This document shows, one piece after another, positions 54,467-60,250 of a DNA stretch of 60,250 bases. Below the pieces are notes generated by a model, which saw only the letters and a program-made list of their open reading frames with translations, was not told the origin of the DNA and did no database searches. The first letter of the stretch is position 1, and each line of letters opens with the position of its first letter. Origin of the DNA: an uncultured Bacteroidota bacterium (GTDB taxonomy: Bacteria; Bacteroidota; Bacteroidia; Chitinophagales; Chitinophagaceae); NCBI GenBank assembly GCA_903906365.1, contig CAIVKC010000008.1:1-60250 (forward strand), in the 5' to 3' direction. The translations under genes were made by a program, and so were the position numbers.

Positions 54467-54486
54467 GGGCAGAAATGGGGCCCGCC

Positions 54487-56976
54487 TTATTTTTTGGGTT
54501 CCGGCAATTTGGTCCGGATATAGTCTGCCAGCTCCTTGAAGCCGGCATTTTCCTTTATGTCAACCATGGCTTTAAGGATATTTTTATTGATTTCGGCAGC
54601 AACCTCATCGTGCTGATGGCCCGGGAAATTATCGCGAAATTTAACGATAATATTGACCCCTCGTATGAACTGGTCCTTATCCTGGGTCTGCAAAACGGCT
54701 CCGGCCAGGCCGGGCAACAGGTCCAGTCTGTCCTGTAAATCGTTGATTTTTTCAAAATTGTTGGCAATGATTTCAAAGCTGCCGGTATCCCTTGTTTCAA
54801 TCAGTACCGCATCGATGGCAGCAGCCAGTTTTCCTTTGGCCGGCTGATTGAGTATTTTCTGCACTTCGGCGGCCGCCGCTTCCATGTCCAGCTGGGAGAG
54901 CGCCTCCAGGGCATTGCCTGCCACCGAATAGGAAGAATCCCTGATCGATTCGGTAAACAGGGGCTTGTAGGCGGCATTCTTAAAGCTTCCCAGCAATTCA
55001 AGGGCTTTTGCGCGCACCCCCGGTTTGGGGTCGTTTTTGGCCAGTTCCGCCAGGAGGGGCTCTACCGCCAATTTCACGGTTTCGTTTTTCAGGTCCAGTT
55101 TATCTATGACATAGGTCCTGAGCCCGTAGAAACGGTCCTTCAGGGCGGTCTTAAGCAGATCCAGTGCCTTACTGTCATCCTGGTAACGGGCGCAGTAATC
55201 GATGGCTTCCCTCCGGTCCAGGTATAATCCGGCATATTTATACTGGTGAATGAAATTATCCAGGCTCTTATTATCCTTCTTTTCGCAAAGAATAATCTTG
55301 TCACCGTCAACATTAATCAGGTCCGGCTTGATGCTGTATGAAAAACTAAAGGTATCGCTCCTGTTTTCCACCCATACCCGGTGACGGTATTTCTGTGCCC
55401 CGTTATAAACATCGATGGCCAGCGGAATTCTGAAGATCTTGTCGCCCTCCTGGGTCTGGTTGATGACTACTTTTACATTCTTCTGGTCATCGTCATAGAG
55501 ATAGTCTATCGAAAATTTCGGATGCCCGCTGCCATAATACCACTGGTTCCAAAACCAGTTCAGGTCCTGGCCCGTAATTTCCTCAAAGGCCAGACGGAGC
55601 TGGTGTGCCTCAGCAGCTTTAAATTTATTGGTGGTCAGGTAAAGGTTCAGGGATTTGAAAAAGGCACTGTCGCCCACGTAATTGCGAAGCATATTGAGGA
55701 TCCTTCCTCCCTTGGAATAACTTACCCCGTCAAAGACATCCTCCCGGTTGGCGTAATGAAACCGGACCAGGTCCTTGCTGGCATTTTCGGGTGGGTACAG
55801 ATACCCCATTATGCCGGTGTAGTTCACCGCGTCTCCTGCGTCCTTGCCATACTTGTATTCATTCCACAGGGTCTCACTGAAATCCGCAAATGATTCATTC
55901 AGGGTCAGGTTGCTCCAGCTTTCTGCCGTGACAAGGTCACCGAACCAATGGTGGAATAATTCGTGGGCGATCACATCCTCCCAGGCATTGCCGTCATAGA
56001 GTTCACGTGCATCCTGCTGTGCGCTTTCCTGATGCAGTGTGCAGGTCGTGTTTTCCATGGCTCCGCTGACATAATCACGTCCAACGATTTGGTCATATTT
56101 TACCCAGGGAAATTCAATGCCTGTTATCCGGGAGTAGAAGGCCATCATTTCAGGCGTGTGGCCAAAAATCCTTTTGGCGACAGGAGCATATTGCTTTTCC
56201 ACATAATAATTAACTTCCTTGCCCTTATAGGAGTCTTTGATGATGGCATAGTCGCCCACCCCCATAAAAAACAGGTAGGGCGCATGGGGCAGGTCCATTT
56301 TCCAATAATCAGTCCTGGTACCGTCTGCATTTTTCTTCTGGCTGGTCAGTTTGCCATTGGAAAGGGTGACGTATTTATCCGGCACGGTCATATATATTTC
56401 TTCCGTGGATTTCTGGTTGGGCTTGTCAATGGTTGGAAACCAGGCGGAGTTGGATTCCGTTTCTCCCTGCGTCCAAATCTGGGTAGGTTTGTTTTTATCC
56501 TCTCCCTTTGGGTTGATGAAATACAGACCCCTGGCATCGGTGATGGCCGAACTGCCTTTCAATTTAAGTTCCGAGGGCTTGGAAGTATAGTCCAGATAGA
56601 CCGTATAGGTCTCTGAATTCTTATAGGTTTTGTCCAGTTGAATGCGCAGGATCATCCCGTCATAATCAAATTTAAGCGGGTTCATATTTTCTCCTTTCAC
56701 CACAGACACTTTATGGATGTCCATTCCCTTGGCGTCCAGCGTCAGGCTGTCGGTAGGATAAAAATGCGGTTTGATTGTAACCCATTCCTTCCCGTACAGA
56801 TAGGATTTGTCAAAATCAAACCTGACCTCCAGCCTGGTGTGTATGAGGTCATTGATTTTTGTGGCAGACGCCCGGTATTGATTTTTTTGGATTTCCTCCC
56901 GGCCGTCCTGGGCAGGCTGGCCCCGGGATCCCAGCCAGGTAATTAGGGCAAAGGACAACAAATGCAAGTATTTCAT
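54487..56976 (-). CDS. M1 family metallopeptidase (aminopeptidase N-like)
   Basis: 829 residues. Signal peptide (ending LGSRGQP), N-terminal beta domain (about 35-240), thermolysin-like catalytic domain (about 245-470) with GAMENTTC for the substrate N-terminus and the zinc motif HELFHHWFGD at about 337, with the distal Glu in NESFADFSE, and a helical HEAT-like C-terminal part (about 550-829). It removes N-terminal residues from peptides in the periplasm. All zinc ligands are present. Confidence 0.93.
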   Translation of the reverse strand: MKYLHLLSFALITWLGSRGQPAQDGREEIQKNQYRASATKINDLIHTRLEVRFDFDKSYLYGKEWVTIKPHFYPTDSLTLDAKGMDIHKVSVVKGENMNPLKFDYDGMILRIQLDKTYKNSETYTVYLDYTSKPSELKLKGSSAITDARGLYFINPKGEDKNKPTQIWTQGETESNSAWFPTIDKPNQKSTEEIYMTVPDKYVTLSNGKLTSQKKNADGTRTDYWKMDLPHAPYLFFMGVGDYAIIKDSYKGKEVNYYVEKQYAPVAKRIFGHTPEMMAFYSRITGIEFPWVKYDQIVGRDYVSGAMENTTCTLHQESAQQDARELYDGNAWEDVIAHELFHHWFGDLVTAESWSNLTLNESFADFSETLWNEYKYGKDAGDAVNYTGIMGYLYPPENASKDLVRFHYANREDVFDGVSYSKGGRILNMLRNYVGDSAFFKSLNLYLTTNKFKAAEAHQLRLAFEEITGQDLNWFWNQWYYGSGHPKFSIDYLYDDDQKNVKVVINQTQEGDKIFRIPLAIDVYNGAQKYRHRVWVENRSDTFSFSYSIKPDLINVDGDKIILCEKKDNKSLDNFIHQYKYAGLYLDRREAIDYCARYQDDSKALDLLKTALKDRFYGLRTYVIDKLDLKNETVKLAVEPLLAELAKNDPKPGVRAKALELLGSFKNAAYKPLFTESIRDSSYSVAGNALEALSQLDMEAAAAEVQKILNQPAKGKLAAAIDAVLIETRDTGSFEIIANNFEKINDLQDRLDLLPGLAGAVLQTQDKDQFIRGVNIIVKFRDNFPGHQHDEVAAEINKNILKAMVDIKENAGFKELADYIRTKLPEPKK

Positions 56977-56995
56977 CTGAGCGGTTTATGAGCCG

Positions 56996-57003
56996 CAAAG
57001 ATA
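56996..57003 (-). promoter_or_regulatory. Candidate -7 box of the M1 peptidase promoter
   Basis: TATCTTTG on the minus strand, an exact match to TAnnTTTG, about 20 bases upstream of the ATG at 56976. No TTTG at the standard distance; a TTTA lies 23 bases upstream. Confidence 0.4.
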
Positions 57004-57096
57004 GCAGTTAGCCTTTCTCACTGATATAAAATTTCCATAAAACACCAAACACACAACACAATTAATTAGATTTGTTGACCCAATAATTTTACCTAC

Positions 57097-58377
57097 ATGT
57101 CAAGACTCTTTATTGCGCTTTTATTCCTTGCACAGGTGTTTTCGGGTTATGCGCAGCAGGATTATTTTGTTTTGATACAGTCGGAAAACGGGCAGCCATT
57201 CTATGCCAGGCTGAACAACAAAACCTACAGCTCTTCTGAAATCGGACATCTCATCATCCCGCAGTTAAAGGACACTGCTTATATCCTCCATATAGGGTTT
57301 CCCAAGAACATTTTCCCTGAACAGCGCTTCAGCATTACGCTGAACAAAAAGGAATCCGGTTTTCAACTGAAGAACCTGGGGGATAGGGGATGGGCTCTCT
57401 ATAACTGGCAGTCCCTGGAGCTGATAGCAGCCCAAAAGGCAGATTCCAGCCAGCCGGCGGCCCCGCCCCCAGGCATTAATGCCGGGAGGGAGGATCCTTT
57501 TTCCCGTCTGATGGCTGGGGTGGTCAACGATACGGCCGTCCAATACAGCCACTATGTGGATGAAGCTCCCAAAAAGGATATGGAAAAAAAAGGGGTCCCT
57601 TTAAAACAGGAGCCAAAATCAGAGAACGCTCCGGTGTTAACGGTTACCAAACAGGATCCGCCCCCGGTGGCCCAGAAGCAATCGGCTGCCCCTCCGCCCA
57701 TCCAGGCCATCCGGGATACGGGGGCTTGGACCACCAAGCCCAGGAAAGGCGATTCTGCAGGAGTCAATGCCGCCAGGCCGGCGACCGGGGTACTGAAGTT
57801 GTCGGACCAGCTGGTAGAAGGGGTTGAAAAAATGGTATTTGTAGCCTCCAATCCGGACGGGACCAATGATACGGTCAGGGTGATCATTACACAGGAAACA
57901 GAAGCAAGCCATCAATTGGAAACCCCGCGCAAAATGGCCGGGGACAGCATGACCCCGCCTGAAGCTGTCCGGACTGAGGCGGCCCAGGACCCTAAGGCTT
58001 CCGGTACGCCGCCTGGTGGTATTGCCATGGCAGCCAGTGCCGGTGACAGCGGCAGATTGTCCCGGAGTCCCGGTGTCAACACCAATTGCCGGGTGGTGGC
58101 CTCTGACTACGACGTGGATAAACTCAGGGTAAAGATGATGGCCCTGGAAAATGAGGACGACCGTATTATAACCGCCAAGCGTATGTTTCGTATTAAATGC
58201 TTTACCACCAGGCAGATAAAAGCACTCAGCGAGGTATTTCCCAGTGATGAGGGAAGGTACAGGCTCCTGGATGCAGCCTATCCCTTTGTCTCCGACTATG
58301 AGAATTATTCGCAGTTGGGCAGCCTGCTCACCGCTCCCTACTATATCAACCGGTTCCGCGTCATGCTGAAGCAATAA
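57097..58377 (+). CDS. DUF4476-domain exported protein
   Basis: 426 residues. Signal peptide (1-19, ending SGYAQ), an N-terminal region (about 20-110: YFVLIQSENGQPFYARLNNK) found with DUF4476 in Bacteroidota, a long low-complexity middle rich in Pro, Ala and Lys (about 115-320), and a C-terminal DUF4476 domain (about 335-426: SDYDVDKLRVKMMALENEDDRI, ending APYYINRFRVMLKQ). The middle is probably disordered. Function unknown. It is followed by truA after 40 bases on the same strand. Confidence 0.85.
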   Translation: MSRLFIALLFLAQVFSGYAQQDYFVLIQSENGQPFYARLNNKTYSSSEIGHLIIPQLKDTAYILHIGFPKNIFPEQRFSITLNKKESGFQLKNLGDRGWALYNWQSLELIAAQKADSSQPAAPPPGINAGREDPFSRLMAGVVNDTAVQYSHYVDEAPKKDMEKKGVPLKQEPKSENAPVLTVTKQDPPPVAQKQSAAPPPIQAIRDTGAWTTKPRKGDSAGVNAARPATGVLKLSDQLVEGVEKMVFVASNPDGTNDTVRVIITQETEASHQLETPRKMAGDSMTPPEAVRTEAAQDPKASGTPPGGIAMAASAGDSGRLSRSPGVNTNCRVVASDYDVDKLRVKMMALENEDDRIITAKRMFRIKCFTTRQIKALSEVFPSDEGRYRLLDAAYPFVSDYENYSQLGSLLTAPYYINRFRVMLKQ

Positions 58378-58417
58378 CCTGCCGGGGGTTGGACCGGTAT
58401 ACACGAATTTACAAGCC

Positions 58418-59158
58418 ATGCCAAGATATTTTCTGGAAGTCTCTTATAAAGGAGCCAATTACAGCGGTTTTCAGGTCCAGGAAAATGCAAATTCCGTACA
58501 GGAGGAGATTGAAAAGGCTTTTCAGATCTATTTCCGCCGGCCTGTGGGGATGACCGGATCCTCCAGGACCGATACGGGAGTCAACGCCCTGCAGAACTTT
58601 TTTCATTTTGATTTTGAAGGTAATATCCCCCCCGGCTTCCTCTACAACATCAATGCCATCCTCCCCCCGGATATTGTCACGGTAAGGTTGTATCCTGTTC
58701 ATTCCCAGGCCCACTGCCGTTTTGATGCGCTTAGCAGGGAATACTCTTACTATATATACCGCTACAAGAACCCCTTTCTGCAGGACAGGGCCTACTATTT
58801 TCCCTATGCCCTTGATCTGGAGAAACTTAGCTCTGCTGCGGCCCTGATGTTCAACCATACGGACTTCAGCAGCTTTTCGAAGAGAAATACCCAGGTAAAG
58901 AATTTCAACTGCCAAATCCTGTCCAGTCGATGGGAATCAGAAGGGGATTGCTTCGTTTACAGGGTGCAGGCCAACCGTTTCCTCCGGGGGATGGTGCGCG
59001 GACTGGTCGGAACCATGCTTCAGGTAGGCAGGGGGAAAATGGAGCTCTCGGCCCTGGAAGAAGTCATCCTGAGCCTGGACTGCAGCCGGGCTGATTTCTC
59101 TGTTCCCGGCCACGGGTTGTTTCTGGTAAGGGTGAATTATCCCCCCGGGCTGCTGTGA
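58418..59158 (+). CDS. truA: tRNA pseudouridine(38-40) synthase TruA
   Basis: 246 residues, normal length. Isomerises uridine to pseudouridine at positions 38-40 of the anticodon arm. The catalytic Asp52 lies in GSSRTDTGVNA, and the family motifs FDALSREYSYYIY and VQANRFLRGMVRGLVGTMLQVGRGK are intact. The rRNA operon follows on the same strand after 594 bases. Confidence 0.96.
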   Translation: MPRYFLEVSYKGANYSGFQVQENANSVQEEIEKAFQIYFRRPVGMTGSSRTDTGVNALQNFFHFDFEGNIPPGFLYNINAILPPDIVTVRLYPVHSQAHCRFDALSREYSYYIYRYKNPFLQDRAYYFPYALDLEKLSSAAALMFNHTDFSSFSKRNTQVKNFNCQILSSRWESEGDCFVYRVQANRFLRGMVRGLVGTMLQVGRGKMELSALEEVILSLDCSRADFSVPGHGLFLVRVNYPPGLL

Positions 59159-59321
59159 GGTCAATTTGACGGGGATGATTAACCTTTTTTCACCCTGGCC
59201 GGCTCGGCGGGGCAAAGTCGCGGTCCTGCGAATGGCCGACACACCCTAAAAAATATTTCCTCTTGAAACCCTTACTGACAAAGGATTCCAAAGACTTGCT
59301 TTTGGAAAGTTTCAAAAAAGA

Positions 59322-59352
59322 TTTGGCAGCAAAGTATTGCTCCCTATCTTTG
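59322..59352 (+). promoter_or_regulatory. rRNA promoter P1
   Basis: TTTG (59322-59325), 19 bases, TATCTTTG (59345-59352), followed by CGCTCCG. Both boxes match the Bacteroidota housekeeping consensus perfectly. Confidence 0.75.
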
Positions 59353-59437
59353 CGCTCCGAAATTGAAAAAACGGATTAGTTCTTTACAGCAGAAAACGGC
59401 AAAGCAAAAAAGATTAAGAAGAAAAGAGGAGAAAAAA

Positions 59438-59468
59438 TTTGCGGAGAACATTAGTCATCGTATCTTTG
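59438..59468 (+). promoter_or_regulatory. rRNA promoter P2
   Basis: TTTG (59438-59441), 19 bases, TATCTTTG (59461-59468), followed by CCGTCCGC. It starts 116 bases after P1. Confidence 0.75.
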
Positions 59469-59552
59469 CCGTCCGCTTTTAAAAAAGCGGAAGTTCTTCA
59501 AAAAAGCTTCTTGTTCTCGGAGAAAAATTCTTCGAAAATTCTAAAGAAAAAT

Positions 59553-59583
59553 TTTGGTAAGTAAATAAAGGCCCTTACCTTTG
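59553..59583 (+). promoter_or_regulatory. rRNA promoter P3
   Basis: TTTG (59553-59556), 19 bases, TACCTTTG (59576-59583), followed by CACTCCG. It starts 115 bases after P2 and is the one nearest to 16S rRNA (about 165 bases). Confidence 0.75.
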
Positions 59584-59752
59584 CACTCCGTTCAAAAAAA
59601 CGGTGGTCAAAAAAAGGCCGAAAGTTCTTTGAAAGATTGGAAACAACAGCACGTAAATCAAGCATTTACGGTAAGGTTATGTTAGCGAAATAATTCGATT
59701 TAAGACGTTAATTTCCGAAAAGAGATTAAAGTCAGAGCATCAAAACTCATTT

Positions 59753-60250
<498 letters not shown>

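Larger units (their letters stand above)
59159..59752 (+). promoter_or_regulatory. rRNA operon promoter and leader region
   Basis: No protein gene. It holds three tandem promoters (listed separately). After each promoter the expected transcript start reads a short inverted repeat (TCCG/CGGA, TCCGCTTTT/AAAAGCGGA, CCGTT/AACGG) followed by AGTTCTT. The last copy, AGTTCTTTGAAAG at 59622-59634, resembles a boxA antitermination signal. The remaining roughly 120 bases are the 5' leader of the precursor rRNA. Confidence 0.75.

Overview
This window is chromosomal DNA of a Bacteroidota bacterium, most likely of the family Chitinophagaceae. The evidence is the 5' third of a 16S rRNA gene at the right edge, a SusC/SusD pair, PorP/SprF, type IX secretion (T9SS) C-terminal domains on two giant PKD proteins, and promoters of the Bacteroidota type (TTTG, 19-21 bp, TAnnTTTG). 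Shine-Dalgarno sequences are generally absent. I see no insertion sequence, phage, CRISPR array or plasmid gene.

Layout. 1-8.2 kb: the 3' part of dnaJ, a von Willebrand A surface protein, hpt, a LysM glucosaminidase, an O-methyltransferase, two LOG-family nucleotide phosphoribohydrolases flanking a sodium:solute symporter. 8.2-21.4 kb: a beta-barrel protein, a GlcD-type FAD oxidase, PorP/SprF, two tandem giant T9SS cargo proteins of about 1,220 and 1,230 residues, and recG. 21.5-32 kb: an exopolysaccharide locus split into two divergent arms. The left arm (minus strand) has a Wzc-like co-polymerase, an unannotated 34-residue membrane protein, a Wzy/O-antigen-ligase-like polymerase and a half-length TolC-like protein. 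The right arm (plus strand) has a membrane GT2, a stand-alone response regulator, a sugar-phosphate transferase with a degenerate receiver-like N-terminus, and two more GT2 enzymes. The left arm has a long leader with a predicted promoter, a 59-codon leader ORF and a terminator-like hairpin inside that ORF.

32-35.3 kb: a divergent PLP enzyme of the cysteine synthase fold, then a small sulfur/redox group (rhodanese-thioredoxin fusion, two small membrane proteins, a Crp/Fnr regulator with a cysteine cluster). 35.4-42.4 kb: a compact polysaccharide utilisation locus (SusC, SusD, GH172/DUF2961). 42.9-52.5 kb: a MacB/FtsX-type permease, an alpha/beta hydrolase, tRNA-Glu, gapA, pgk, a Gfo/Idh/MocA oxidoreductase and a divergent DUF6807 protein. 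52.5-59.2 kb: LemA with two TPM-domain proteins, an M1 aminopeptidase, a DUF4476 protein and truA. 59.2-60.25 kb: an rRNA operon leader with three tandem promoters of identical 19-bp spacing, then 16S rRNA cut by the window edge.

The parts most worth a second look are the exopolysaccharide locus (leader ORF with attenuator, hidden small membrane protein, pseudo-receiver fusion, half-size exporter), the triplicated rRNA promoter, and the cysteine-bearing Crp regulator with a possible direct-repeat operator next to the sulfur genes. All functional calls come from reading motifs; no database search was run.
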